Origin: Micromonospora sp. LH3U1
GTDB taxonomy: Bacteria; Actinomycetota; Actinomycetes; Mycobacteriales; Micromonosporaceae
Length of the DNA stretch: 64,000 nt
Assembly (NCBI RefSeq): GCF_028475105.1
Contig: NZ_CP116936.1
Location: 2,294,001-2,358,000, forward strand
Direction of reading: 5' to 3'
Part shown: in pieces, positions 16,203-25,049 of the stretch
Layout: each line of letters starts with the position of its first letter
Position numbering within the stretch: position 1 is the first letter of the stretch
Made by a program: the position numbers and the translations under genes
Notes under the pieces: generated by a model
Databases searched by the model: none
Told to the model about the DNA's origin: nothing
Seen by the model: only the letters and a program-made list of their open reading frames with translations

Positions 16203-17261
16203 TCAGCCGGTGACGGCGGCGGGGCGTACGGAGTCGAACACCGCGTCCACGACTCGTGCCCGGCCCTGCCCATCGACGGTGGACCAGGCCTTTTCGGCCA
16301 GCGTGGCGCGCCGCTGCGGCGAGCTGAGCAGCCCGTGCAGGGTCCGCGCCGCCGCCGCGCGGGCGGTTCGTCCGGCGACCCCGGCGGCGTCCAGCTCCGG
16401 TAACTTGCCGAGGCCGGCGGCCAGGCCGTGCCGCACCACCCGGGCGTACGACTCGCGTTGGTTGTCGACCACGCAGACCAGCGCGGCGGGTGCGCCGAGG
16501 CAGCAGAGTTCCCAGGTGGACGTGCCGGCGGCGCTGACCACCAGGTCGGCTCCGGTGATCAGTGCCGGCAGCGAGGTGGTGGGCGGGACCGGCCGGATGA
16601 TCTGCCCCCGACCGGGTTTGACGTCCTCGACCTCCGCCTCGATCTCGGGCCGGCCGACGATGACCGTGAGGTCCATGGGGTGGCCGGTGGCCACCAGCAC
16701 CCGGGTGAGTACCGGGGCCGCGCCGACCGCGTCGGTGCCGCCGAAGAAGGCCAGCACCCGGGGTCGGCTGACCGCCGTGCGGGGCGGGGGGACCGGCGGT
16801 CGGGCGGTGATCACGGAGTCGCGCAGCAGGGCGTACCCGCTGCCGGCGAGCAGACGACCGGGCAGCCCCGGGAGGTCCGCTCCGAAGTTCTGGTCGAGGT
16901 AGAGGTCGGCGACCTGGCCCCGGCTGTCCCCGTCGATCACGGCGAGGGTGAACACGCCGGCGGCGCGCAGGGCGCCCGCCCCGGCCGGGTCCAGCTCGTA
17001 GGAGTCGAGGACCATCACGTCCAGCTCGTGGCGGCGGGCTGTCTCGACCAGTTCGGCCGGCGAGTCCGGGCCCGGGTGCAGGGGGATGCCCCGCGCGGCA
17101 AGCTCCGCGGTGGCCCAGTCGAGCCGTTCGACGGTGCCGAACACCGTGACGTGGGCGCCCCGGGCCAGGAACTCCTCGGCGAGCGCCAGGCAGCGGACGA
17201 GGTGGCCGACACCGCGCTGCGGCCCGGCGTCGCAGCGCACCCCGACCCGGAGGGTGCTCAG
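16203..17261 (-). CDS. pseG: PseG/SpsG-type UDP-sugar hydrolase
   Basis: About 352 residues of the PseG/SpsG GT-B-like family. The N-terminal pattern is VRCDAGPQRGVGHLVRCLAL, equivalent to G.GH..R, with FFGGTDAVGAAPVL and the C-terminal SAAGTSTWELCCLGAPA. In pseudaminic acid synthesis PseG removes UDP from UDP-2,4-diacetamido-2,4,6-trideoxy-beta-L-altrose. The start is uncertain: CTG at 17261 overlaps the pseF stop and follows GGAGGAG closely, while GTG at 17240 gives 345 residues but has no ribosome site. It is last in a six-gene minus-strand operon with overlapping junctions. Confidence 0.8.
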   Translation of the reverse strand: MSTLRVGVRCDAGPQRGVGHLVRCLALAEEFLARGAHVTVFGTVERLDWATAELAARGIPLHPGPDSPAELVETARRHELDVMVLDSYELDPAGAGALRAAGVFTLAVIDGDSRGQVADLYLDQNFGADLPGLPGRLLAGSGYALLRDSVITARPPVPPPRTAVSRPRVLAFFGGTDAVGAAPVLTRVLVATGHPMDLTVIVGRPEIEAEVEDVKPGRGQIIRPVPPTTSLPALITGADLVVSAAGTSTWELCCLGAPAALVCVVDNQRESYARVVRHGLAAGLGKLPELDAAGVAGRTARAAAARTLHGLLSSPQRRATLAEKAWSTVDGQGRARVVDAVFDSVRPAAVTG

Positions 17262-18034
17262 GACTCCTCCAGTTGCTTCTGTCGTACGTCGGCGTTGAGC
17301 ACGCGCAGCTGGGGCTGCCCGTGGAGCCAGTCGGCGAGCGTGGCCAGCGGCACGCTGACGTCTCCGAAGTGGTCGATGACCGCGCTGACCAGCGCCCAGT
17401 CCTGCTCGGTGTCGAGGGTCAGCCGCAGCGCGGACCGGTCCGGGGTGAGTGTCACGCCGAGCACCCGGAACAGCTCCGGATGGGTGTACGCGTACGAGGT
17501 CACATGCACCCGGTGGTGGTCGGTGGCGAGCCGGCCCAGGGTGCGCAGCGTCTCCGCTCGGATGATCTCGACGTCCAGCCCTCGGGGCAGGGTGCGGGCG
17601 ATCGACGTGCTCGCGTAGTCCAGCCCGGGGACTGCCCGGTACACCGACGCGACCAGGGTGATGATCTCCGGGTCGAGCAGCGGGCAGTCGGCGGTGAACC
17701 GCATGACCGCGTCCCCCGGGTGCGCCGCGAGAGCACCCACGAATCGACCCAGTACGTCGTCGACCGGCCCGCGGTGGCACGGCACGCCCAGCCGCTCGCA
17801 CTCGGTCACCACCGCGTCGTCGACCGCGTCCGTGCTGGTGGCGACCACCAGGTCGGCCAGGACGCCGCTGTCGCGGGCGGCGCGCACCACCCGGCCCAGG
17901 ACGGAACGCCCGGCGAGCGGGCGGAGCACCTTGCCGGGCAGCCGGGACGAACCCATCCGAGCCTGCACGATGCCGACGATCCGTGGCCCCGCGTCGTCCG
18001 TCGGGGCCAGCCCTCGCGCCGGTACGCCGGTCAC
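17258..18034 (-). CDS. pseF: SpsF/PseF-type cytidylyltransferase (CMP-pseudaminate synthetase candidate)
   Basis: 258 residues with the nucleotidyltransferase signature IVQARMGSSRLPGKVL near residue 20 and the metal-binding FTADCPLLDPE. This is the SpsF/NeuA-like cytidylyltransferase group. In context it should transfer CMP from CTP to pseudaminic acid, the last activation step. GTG at 18034 overlaps the upstream stop (GTGA) and has AGGAGGAAC before it. It lies between the WbdD-like gene and pseG. Assignment as PseF rests on operon context; the enzyme group also includes related nonulosonate activators. Confidence 0.75.
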   Translation of the reverse strand: MTGVPARGLAPTDDAGPRIVGIVQARMGSSRLPGKVLRPLAGRSVLGRVVRAARDSGVLADLVVATSTDAVDDAVVTECERLGVPCHRGPVDDVLGRFVGALAAHPGDAVMRFTADCPLLDPEIITLVASVYRAVPGLDYASTSIARTLPRGLDVEIIRAETLRTLGRLATDHHRVHVTSYAYTHPELFRVLGVTLTPDRSALRLTLDTEQDWALVSAVIDHFGDVSVPLATLADWLHGQPQLRVLNADVRQKQLEES

Positions 18035-19857
18035 TGCTGTTCCTCCTGCTTCGGGGCGAGCACCGCGGTGGCCCGGCGCTTGGCGGCACGGGCACCCCGC
18101 TTGGCGAGCCGGGCCGGGGTGATGGCGAGCCGGCCGACCCGGTAGCTGATCGACCCGCTGAGCAGGCCGATCGTCGTCTCGGCCCGGCGCAGCGCCCGTT
18201 CCCGCGAGGTGAGCAGTTCCTCGGTCCACGCGGTCAGTGCCGCCAGCCGGGTGAGTTCCTCGCGCTGGCGCAGCCACGCCTCGCGCAGCTGCTGGTAGCT
18301 GTGCGAACCGACCGGCGGGTCGGTCGGTGCGACGGCGTGCAGCTCGGTGGCGAGGTCGACCCGGCCGTCGGTGTCCAGCCCGTGCAGCGCGGCGGCGATG
18401 GCCGCCTCGGCCTCCACCGCCTCGTCGACGGTCGCGCGGTCGAGGTCGTTGCCGGCGAGGCCGCCGAGCACGACGGTCAAACCCGCGACATCGAGGGTGG
18501 ATGACCACGGGTGGGCGTACCCGCCGGTGAGCAGGGCCGCCGCGAAGCGCCACAGCCCTCGGGCGAGCACCACGTCGGCGGGCAGCGCGACGGTGGCCCG
18601 CCAGCTCGGGTCGAGCACCGCGTAGCGCTCGCCGTCGATCACCACGTTGTCGGTACCGGCCAGCGCCGCCGCGCCGGCGATCCGGCCGGCGCTGTCGGCT
18701 TGGTCGGCGAGCCAGACCGCGTACCCGTGCAGCAGCGTGCGCAGGGTCGCCAGGTCGCGGCGGAGGGCCGCGTCGAGCAGCAGGGTACGCAGCAGCCGGC
18801 CGGACGGCACCGGCCCGGACAGCGCGTCCGCGTCCCGGTACGCGGCTTCGCGGCTGGCGAACGGCGCGGCGCCCGGCCCGTTCGGGCCGGTGGTCGCGGT
18901 GAGCCCCCAGCGCCACCCCGACGGGCCGTGCAGCACCTCCAGCACGCCGATCCCGGGGCGCCCGGTCTGCATGAGAGCCACCGGCAGGTCCCGGTCGGTG
19001 GCCGGTGCGGTCAGATCCGCAGAGCTGGCGGGCCGCTGGGCGAGCATCAGCCAGCCCGGTGCGAGGTCGGCGGCGCGTCCGGCGTGCAGCGCGTCCACCG
19101 CCAGCCGGGCCGGGTCCTGAAGCACGGTGGCGCTGGTGAAACCTCCGGCGCAGGCGCCGTGCAGCACCGCGTCGAAGAGGCCGGAGCCGGTGTCCCGGTC
19201 GAGGTGGTCGGCGTCGAGCAGCGCCGTCGGGGTGTTGACGTCGGGGTACGCGGCCCAGCACGCGGCCGGCCGCAGCCCCGCTGCGGTGAGCCGCTCGCGC
19301 AGTTGGTCCCGGTTGGCCGGGTGGGCGCGGTCCAGCACGCCACCGATCACCCAGGCGGCATCGTCCCGCCCGGCGTACCAGGGGGTGGTGTCGACCAGCC
19401 GGTGCAGGCCGAGCGGGTTGTCCAGGCGCAGCAGCAACGCGCCACCCGGTCGCACCGTGTCGACAAGTCGGGCCAGCACACCGTCCCAGCCGAGCCGGAT
19501 GCCCTCCACCGACTCCACCGGGTCCAGCCCGGCACCGGCGATCACCAGGTCGTACGTCTCGCCGGCGGGCAGCCCGGCCGGGCCACCCACCACCACGTGG
19601 GTGGCCCGCTCGGCCAGCGCCACCGCGTCCGGGTGGCTGCGCAGCAGGCAGGTCACCTCGGCGTGGGCCAGCTGGTCGAGCAGCGCCGGGTCGTGCGGAC
19701 CGGCCACCAGGACCCGGGCGCCCGGCGACACCAGCCGTGCGGCCAGCGCGGCGAGGGGCCCACCGTCGGACAACCGTTCCTGCGGCAGGTCCGACCAGGC
19801 CAGCATCTCGCCGCCCGGCAGGGTGATCCGGCCGGCGGGTGCCGTCTTAGTCGTCAC
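18031..19857 (-). CDS. WbdD-like methyltransferase/kinase-like/coiled-coil protein
   Basis: 608 residues in three visible parts. Residues about 40-220 form a class I methyltransferase-like Rossmann region (ARVLVAGPHDPALLDQLA, ...YDLVIAGAG, VRPGGALLLRL), with a weak SAM motif. A middle domain has DNVVIDGERYAVLDPSW, reminiscent of the N...D/EW catalytic loop of sugar-kinase-like domains found next to such methyltransferases. A charged heptad helix follows at about 515-570 (QQLREAWLRQREELTRLAAL), then a short hydrophobic, basic tail. This order matches WbdD-type polysaccharide chain-length proteins; that function is inference. GTG at 19857 overlaps the previous gene by 11 bp. Confidence 0.6.
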   Translation of the reverse strand: MTTKTAPAGRITLPGGEMLAWSDLPQERLSDGGPLAALAARLVSPGARVLVAGPHDPALLDQLAHAEVTCLLRSHPDAVALAERATHVVVGGPAGLPAGETYDLVIAGAGLDPVESVEGIRLGWDGVLARLVDTVRPGGALLLRLDNPLGLHRLVDTTPWYAGRDDAAWVIGGVLDRAHPANRDQLRERLTAAGLRPAACWAAYPDVNTPTALLDADHLDRDTGSGLFDAVLHGACAGGFTSATVLQDPARLAVDALHAGRAADLAPGWLMLAQRPASSADLTAPATDRDLPVALMQTGRPGIGVLEVLHGPSGWRWGLTATTGPNGPGAAPFASREAAYRDADALSGPVPSGRLLRTLLLDAALRRDLATLRTLLHGYAVWLADQADSAGRIAGAAALAGTDNVVIDGERYAVLDPSWRATVALPADVVLARGLWRFAAALLTGGYAHPWSSTLDVAGLTVVLGGLAGNDLDRATVDEAVEAEAAIAAALHGLDTDGRVDLATELHAVAPTDPPVGSHSYQQLREAWLRQREELTRLAALTAWTEELLTSRERALRRAETTIGLLSGSISYRVGRLAITPARLAKRGARAAKRRATAVLAPKQEEQQ

Positions 19858-20695
19858 GGTCTTCCTCTTCCTCCTGGAGGTTCGCCCAACCGAGCAGCTC
19901 GCGCAGCTCGGCCGGGGTGCAGCGGTGGTCGGTGCCGAGCTCGGAGCGGGCGATCTGGACTGCGGTGGACAGGTCGATCGCGGCGCCGTGCAGCTCCGGC
20001 CACTGCCGCCGGATGCGGGCGGTGCCGCCGAAGGTCGGGTCCTCGTTGGACAGGATCATCGGGTCGCCGTAGACAGCCGGTTCGCACCCCGCAGCGATGC
20101 CGTAGAAGATCGCGCTGGTCAGCCGGTTGGATGCTACCCGGCGGTGGCGGCGCAGCTCGGTGAGCTGTTTGTCGAGGAACTCCGGGTCGGTGTCCTTCCA
20201 CCAGTGCCCCCGGTAGCCGTGGCAGATCACCCGGAACCCGGCGCGCTCGTAGAGCCGGCGAACGTTGCGCATCCGGTATTCGTGCCAGTAGAGGCACACC
20301 GTGACCGGGCCGGTCTCGGTGTCCTGGATGAGGGCGATCAGTTTGCGGTGGTCGCCCTTGACGTGCTGGCCTTCCCAGCCGTGGAACGGGTACCAGATGG
20401 TGCCCTCCCGCTCCTCGGCCGGTGGTTCCTCGGGCCGCATGGCCAGCAGGTAGACGAACGGCGCTCCGATGACGACCACATTGCGCCGCCCCACCGACCA
20501 GGCTCGGCGACTGGTCTGTTCCGACCAGAGCAGGCTCGGGGTGCGTTCGGCGTACGGGTGGCCGGGGGCGAGGCCGTCCCCGATGTTCCAGCCGTGCTGC
20601 ACGTACCCGTTGATCCGCGGTGGGTGCCGGTCGCCGAGGCCGGCGTAGCGGGCCAGCACATGGGCGTGCCCGTAGAAGTGGTTGGCGTGGTGCAT
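19847..20695 (-). CDS. Uncharacterised protein of the pseudaminate operon
   Basis: 282 residues with no family recognised. Visible segments are the N-terminal HHANHFYGHAHVLARYAGL, INGYVQHGWNIGDGLAPGHP, VVVIGAPFVYLLA, IWYPFHGWEGQ, and the C-terminal IFYGIAAGCEPAVYGDPM. Repeated glycine turns after short strands and the GxPFxYL element recall GT-B surface-glycan enzymes, so a glycosyltransferase (possibly the nonulosonate transferase) is a guess. It is cytosolic, with an acidic tail EEEEDRDD. ATG at 20695 has GGGAACC upstream and follows the pseC stop by 10 bp. Confidence 0.6.
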   Translation of the reverse strand: MHHANHFYGHAHVLARYAGLGDRHPPRINGYVQHGWNIGDGLAPGHPYAERTPSLLWSEQTSRRAWSVGRRNVVVIGAPFVYLLAMRPEEPPAEEREGTIWYPFHGWEGQHVKGDHRKLIALIQDTETGPVTVCLYWHEYRMRNVRRLYERAGFRVICHGYRGHWWKDTDPEFLDKQLTELRRHRRVASNRLTSAIFYGIAAGCEPAVYGDPMILSNEDPTFGGTARIRRQWPELHGAAIDLSTAVQIARSELGTDHRCTPAELRELLGWANLQEEEEDRDD

Positions 20696-20705
20696 CAGGT
20701 TCCCA

Positions 20706-21863
20706 TCAGGCGGCGGAACGCACCGAGCCGACCCGCAGGGCCGCGGCGAGCGCGTCGATGACGCGGTCCTGGTCGGCGTCGCTGAGTCCCGGGTAGAGCG
20801 GCAGCGACAGCTGCTGAGCGTAGAACGACTCGGCCACGGGGCAGGATCCGCGCCGGTAGCCCAGGTCGGCGAAGGCCGGGTGCCAGTGCGCGGGGATGTA
20901 GTTGACCTGGACACCGATGCCGGTGGCGCGCATCCGGTCGTACACCTGGCGGCGTCGCCCGTCGAGCACCCGGATCGGGTACAGGTGCCAGGCCGGGTCG
21001 GCCCACGACTTGCGGGCCGGCAGCAGTACGCCGTCCAGGTCGGCGAGGGCCTCGTTGTACCGGGCCACCAGCGCGCTCCGGCGGGCGATGAAGTCGCCGA
21101 GTCGGCGTAGCTGGCTGCGACCCAGGGCGCAGAGCACGTCGGGGAGGCGGTAGTTCAGCCCGAACTCGTGCACCTCGTGGTACCAGCCGCCCTCGTCCTG
21201 CAAGCGCAGTGCGTCGCGGTCGCGGACCACGCCGACGCTGCGGAACCGGCGGGCCCGTTCCAGGACCCGCGGGTCCAGTGCGGCGACCGCGCCACCCTCG
21301 GCGGTGGTCAGGTTCTTCGTGGGGAAGAACGAGAAGGTGGTCAGGTCGGCCAGCGAGCCGACCGGTCGGCCGTGGTACGTCCCGCCGATCGAGTGCGCCG
21401 CGTCGGCCAGCAACAGCGCGTCGCTGCCATCGATCGACGTGCGCAGGGTGTCGTAGTCGGCCGGGTGGCCGGCGTAGTCGACCGCGGCGACGACCTTGGT
21501 CCGCGAGGTGACGGCCGCGGCGGCGGCCGCCGGGTCGAGGCAGAAGGTTTCGTCCTCGACGTCGGCGAACACGACCTTCGCGCCCAGGGCGACCGCGCTG
21601 CTGGCGGTCGCCACGAACGTCATCGGCGGTACGACCACCTCGTCACCCGGGCCCACCCCGGCAGCCGCGTACGCCACGTGCAGCGCCGCGGTGCCGTTGG
21701 AGACGGTGGTGACGCCGACCCCGCCGGTCCACCTGGCGAGATCGGCTTCGAAGGCGTCCACCTGCGGACCGGTGGTGAGCCAGTCGCTGTGCAGCGTGTC
21801 GACCACCGCGGCGACGTCCTCGTCGGTGACGGACTGCCGCCCGTACGGGAGCATCGCGGTCAC
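20706..21863 (-). CDS. pseC: UDP-4-amino-4,6-dideoxy-N-acetyl-altrosamine transaminase
   Basis: A 385-residue DegT/DnrJ/EryC1-type PLP aminotransferase. The PLP lysine is Lys183 in FFPTKNLTTAEGG. The cofactor Asp is in LLADAAHSIGG and the substrate-binding segment is NYRLPDVLCALGRSQL. Immediate coupling to pseB (GTGA overlap at 21860-21863) supports PseC, which aminates C4 of the PseB 4-keto product using glutamate. ATG at 21854 is an alternative start. The protein is cytoplasmic. Confidence 0.88.
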   Translation of the reverse strand: MTAMLPYGRQSVTDEDVAAVVDTLHSDWLTTGPQVDAFEADLARWTGGVGVTTVSNGTAALHVAYAAAGVGPGDEVVVPPMTFVATASSAVALGAKVVFADVEDETFCLDPAAAAAAVTSRTKVVAAVDYAGHPADYDTLRTSIDGSDALLLADAAHSIGGTYHGRPVGSLADLTTFSFFPTKNLTTAEGGAVAALDPRVLERARRFRSVGVVRDRDALRLQDEGGWYHEVHEFGLNYRLPDVLCALGRSQLRRLGDFIARRSALVARYNEALADLDGVLLPARKSWADPAWHLYPIRVLDGRRRQVYDRMRATGIGVQVNYIPAHWHPAFADLGYRRGSCPVAESFYAQQLSLPLYPGLSDADQDRVIDALAAALRVGSVRSAA

Positions 21864-22846
21864 GCGCCGGTGATACCGAGCATGTCGCGCAGTTGCTCGA
21901 CGGTGAGCCACTCGTCGTTGGTGTCGGACTGGTAGGCGAAGCCGTCCGGCACCGGGTCGCAGTCGACCGGCGGCTGGTAGCCCCAGGTGGCGATGGTCGG
22001 CTGAACGATGAACCGGCCGTCGGCGCGCAGCGTCCGCCGGCTGTCGTCGGGCGCGATCATCTCCTCGTGCAGCTTCTCGCCCGGCCGGATCCCGATCTCG
22101 TGGGTGGTGGCGTCCGGGGCCACGGCCTCGACCAGGTCGAGGATGCGCATGCTCGGGATGCGCGGCACGAACAGCTCGCCACCCTGCATCTGGTCGAACG
22201 AGTCCATGACGAACTGCACGGCCTGGTCGAGCGTGATCCAGAAGCGGGTCATCCGCTTGTCGGTGATCGGCAGGCTCTTGCCCTCAGCGGCCAGCCGGCG
22301 GAACAGCGGGACAACCGAGCCGCGGCTGCCCACCACGTTGCCGTAGCGGACGACGGAGAACCGGGTCGGGTGCTGGGCGGCGTAGTGGTTGGCCGAGACG
22401 AACAGCTTGTCGCCGACCAGCTTCGTCGCGCCGTACAGGTTGATCGGGCTGGACGCCTTGTCGGTGGAGAGCGCGATGACCTTCTTGACACCGGCCTCGA
22501 TCGCCGCGTCCACCACGTGCTGGGAGCCGGTGATGTTGGTGGCGATGAACTCGGAGGGGTTGTACTCCGCGGTGTCCACCTGCTTGAGCGCGGCGGCGTG
22601 CACCACGTGGTCCACCCCGTGCATGGCCCGGGTGAGGCGGTGCCGGTCCCGGATGTCACCGATGAACCACCGCAGCCGTGGGTCGTCACCGAGTTGCTGG
22701 CGCAGCTCGTACTGCTTGAGTTCGTCACGGGAGAACACCACCACGCGGGCGGGGTCGGCCTCGTTGAGGATGTGCCGGAGGAACGTCCTGCCGAAGGAAC
22801 CCGTTCCCCCGGTGATCAGAATGGACGATCCATTCAACTCACTCAA
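21860..22846 (-). CDS. pseB: UDP-N-acetylglucosamine 4,6-dehydratase (inverting)
   Basis: 328 residues, the length expected for PseB. The NAD-binding motif GGTGSFG is at 13-19. The inverting-dehydratase active-site run is STDKASSPINLYGATK with Tyr138 and Lys142; the DK immediately upstream is characteristic. It converts UDP-GlcNAc to the 4-keto-6-deoxy-L-arabino-hexulose, the first committed step. TTG at 22846 is chosen: GGGAG lies 8 nt upstream and homology begins there; the open frame continues far upstream without support. First gene of the operon, behind two GTTAACCCGC repeats. Confidence 0.9.
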   Translation of the reverse strand: MSELNGSSILITGGTGSFGRTFLRHILNEADPARVVVFSRDELKQYELRQQLGDDPRLRWFIGDIRDRHRLTRAMHGVDHVVHAAALKQVDTAEYNPSEFIATNITGSQHVVDAAIEAGVKKVIALSTDKASSPINLYGATKLVGDKLFVSANHYAAQHPTRFSVVRYGNVVGSRGSVVPLFRRLAAEGKSLPITDKRMTRFWITLDQAVQFVMDSFDQMQGGELFVPRIPSMRILDLVEAVAPDATTHEIGIRPGEKLHEEMIAPDDSRRTLRADGRFIVQPTIATWGYQPPVDCDPVPDGFAYQSDTNDEWLTVEQLRDMLGITGA

Positions 22847-22905
22847 TGTGGTGCTCCCGTGTTCGTGGATGAACGAGCGGCCCTGGGCCGGCCGACCGGG
22901 GTGAC

Positions 22906-22949
22906 ACGCTAGCCATGGCGGGTTAACTCCTCGACGCTCGCGGGTTAAC
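22906..22949 (-). promoter_or_regulatory. Candidate pseB promoter with two 22-bp-spaced repeats
   Basis: Read on the minus strand, GTTAACCCGC occurs at 22949-22940 and 22927-22918, exactly 22 bp apart, so on the same helix face. A plausible -10 TAGCGT follows at 22911-22906. The rest of the 365-bp gap to the divergent gene at 23212 holds a TAGAGT (23041-23046), a possible -10 for that gene, and a small CCCGTAACGGG palindrome. The regulator is unknown. Confidence 0.45.
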
Positions 22950-23211
22950 CACGACCCCTGCTCCTGTGAATGCGGGGCACCGGGTAGGCAAACACTCTCG
23001 GCCAGCCCGTAACGGGCCTGACCTGGCCCGATCGGGCCGTTAGAGTGACCGCGCGAGCGACCCGGTGACCCTTGCGCGCACCGGTCTCCGCGTCCACCCG
23101 ACATCCGCACCGGCTCGGTGCGAGCGGGTCACCCCGAGCGTCACCGACGCGGGCTCACGTGCCCGTCGGGTCCGCGCGGGCCCGGTCCGGCCGGCGATTC
23201 TGGAGGCGTTG

Positions 23212-24948
23212 ATGGCATCCGGTGGCGACGTGATCGAACGGCCGGCCGTGGTGGTCGAGACGCCGGGCGCCGCACCCGCGCGACGCTGGCTGGTGCCGCT
23301 GCTGCTGGCCGTCGGTTGGGCGCTCAGCGTGGCCTGGCGGATGTGGCTGTCCCGGCACATCGTGCTGCCGATTGCGCACACCGACGAGGACAGCTACCTG
23401 AACACCGCCCGCGCGCTCGCCGGTGGCCCGGGCGGCTTCAGCAGTGAGAACGACCTGCTGCGCCGGGTCGGCTACCCGATGCTGATCTCGCCGGCGTTCC
23501 TCGGGGACCGGGACTTCGCCGACAGCTACCGGATCGTCCAGCTGATCAACGCGATGGTGAACTCGACGCTGCTGCCGCTGGCGTACCTGCTCGGTCGCCA
23601 CCTGCTCCGATTGCGCCGGTCGTACGCGCTGCTCGGTGCGGTCGTGGCGGCGACCCTGCCAGCCACCGTCTTCTACGCGGGCATCGCGATGATCGACACG
23701 GTGATGGCGCCGCTGGTGGTGGCCTGGCTGCTCGCCGTGCACCGCTGGATCACCCGGCCCGGCCCGCTCGCCGCCGCCACCGTCGGCCTGTTGGTCGGCG
23801 GGTTCCACCTGCTGCACTCGCGCGGCCTGGTGATCGTGGCGGTGCACGCCGGGTTGGTCCTGCTGCTGTTCATCCGCCGCCGGATCAGCCCGCTCGCGGT
23901 GCTCGCGGCGCTGCTGCCGGTGCTCGCCATGGCGCTCGTCAACGAGGCCGCCATCCACTACCTCGGCAACAAGGTCTACCTGCTCGGCAGCCCTCCCGGG
24001 GGCAGCACGTTCGAGGCGCTCGCCTCCGTGCAGGGTGTGGGTCGCGCCGGCGCGGCCATCGCCACCCAACTCTGGTACCTCGTGGTGATCACGTTCGGGA
24101 TGGCGGGGGTGGCCTGGGCGGCTGCCGTCCGCGAGCTGTGGCGCCCACGGCACGGTGACGCCGCCCGGTGGACGATGGGCGTCGCGCTGGTGGTGACCGT
24201 CGGGGTGGCCGGCGGCGCGTCGGTGATCCTGGCCGGCATCACCGGCAAGCCGCTGGACGCGATCTACGGCCGCTACGTGCAGATGCTGGCGCCGTTCTGG
24301 CTGCTGGTCGGGCTCGGGGTGGTCCTCACCTCCGGGCGCCGGGTGGTGCTGCGCCGGGCGGCCGTCGCGGTGGCCCTGCTGGCCGGCGGCGGTGCGCTGA
24401 TCGCCGTCCGACTCGCATACGTGGCCAGCCAGGGCCACCGGTTGCGCTACGGCGGCTTCAGTGCCCCGGAGCTGGTGGCATTGACCGGGAGTTTGCGGGA
24501 GATGCGGCCGGTGATCGGGTCGCTGGTCGGCATCGCCGGCTGTCTGCTGCTCGTCGCCGCCGTCCTGGTGCCCCGACTGCGGCTGCCGGTGCTCGGCGTT
24601 CTCGTCGTGGTCAACCTCGTCACCATGCAGGTGATCGACCAACGGGTCGTGCGGCCGGCCGTCGCGACCGGCGCCCCGACGCCCCGGGTGGCCGACGTCG
24701 GCGTACGCCCCGGCGAGCGGGTGTGGGCATCGACGGGTGTGCACTACGTCCTGCGGTTCAACCTCAGCCACCAGGTGACCTGGGCAGACGTTCGGTGGTT
24801 CGGCGAGCAGCAGCCGCCGGCTGCGGCTCAGGTGGTGTTCGCCCGTTGGGCGCCCGGCGAGGCCGACGACTGGGACGGGACGGCGTACGGCTTCGTCCGA
24901 CTGGGCGGCAACCCGGAGCAGCACTGGGCGGCCTGGCGGCGGGCCTGA
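23212..24948 (+). CDS. GT-C-type membrane glycosyltransferase
   Basis: 578 residues with around ten to twelve transmembrane helices. After the first helix (WLVPLLLAVGWALSVAW) the extracytoplasmic loop carries HTDEDSYL, an acidic pair at the position of the catalytic Asp/Glu of polyprenyl-phosphate-sugar-dependent GT-C enzymes. A C-terminal soluble domain (about 490-578) is probably periplasmic. ATG at 23212 follows CTGGAGG. It is divergent from pseB and likely adds a sugar to a lipid-linked or wall glycan outside the membrane. Donor and acceptor are unknown. Confidence 0.7.
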   Translation: MASGGDVIERPAVVVETPGAAPARRWLVPLLLAVGWALSVAWRMWLSRHIVLPIAHTDEDSYLNTARALAGGPGGFSSENDLLRRVGYPMLISPAFLGDRDFADSYRIVQLINAMVNSTLLPLAYLLGRHLLRLRRSYALLGAVVAATLPATVFYAGIAMIDTVMAPLVVAWLLAVHRWITRPGPLAAATVGLLVGGFHLLHSRGLVIVAVHAGLVLLLFIRRRISPLAVLAALLPVLAMALVNEAAIHYLGNKVYLLGSPPGGSTFEALASVQGVGRAGAAIATQLWYLVVITFGMAGVAWAAAVRELWRPRHGDAARWTMGVALVVTVGVAGGASVILAGITGKPLDAIYGRYVQMLAPFWLLVGLGVVLTSGRRVVLRRAAVAVALLAGGGALIAVRLAYVASQGHRLRYGGFSAPELVALTGSLREMRPVIGSLVGIAGCLLLVAAVLVPRLRLPVLGVLVVVNLVTMQVIDQRVVRPAVATGAPTPRVADVGVRPGERVWASTGVHYVLRFNLSHQVTWADVRWFGEQQPPAAAQVVFARWAPGEADDWDGTAYGFVRLGGNPEQHWAAWRRA

Positions 24949-25049
24949 CCCGCCACGCCCCGGTTGACACCGCTATTCGTGAACGGCGGATGTCCACCGG
25001 GAACACGGTCGGTTAATGATTATCGTCCACGGCGGAAATGGTTGGTCAA

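Noticed and set aside
23155..24924. 589-codon frame antisense to the GT-C gene
   Set aside because: His/Gln/Arg-rich translation typical of antisense high-GC frames; the plus-strand gene has membrane helices and a ribosome site.
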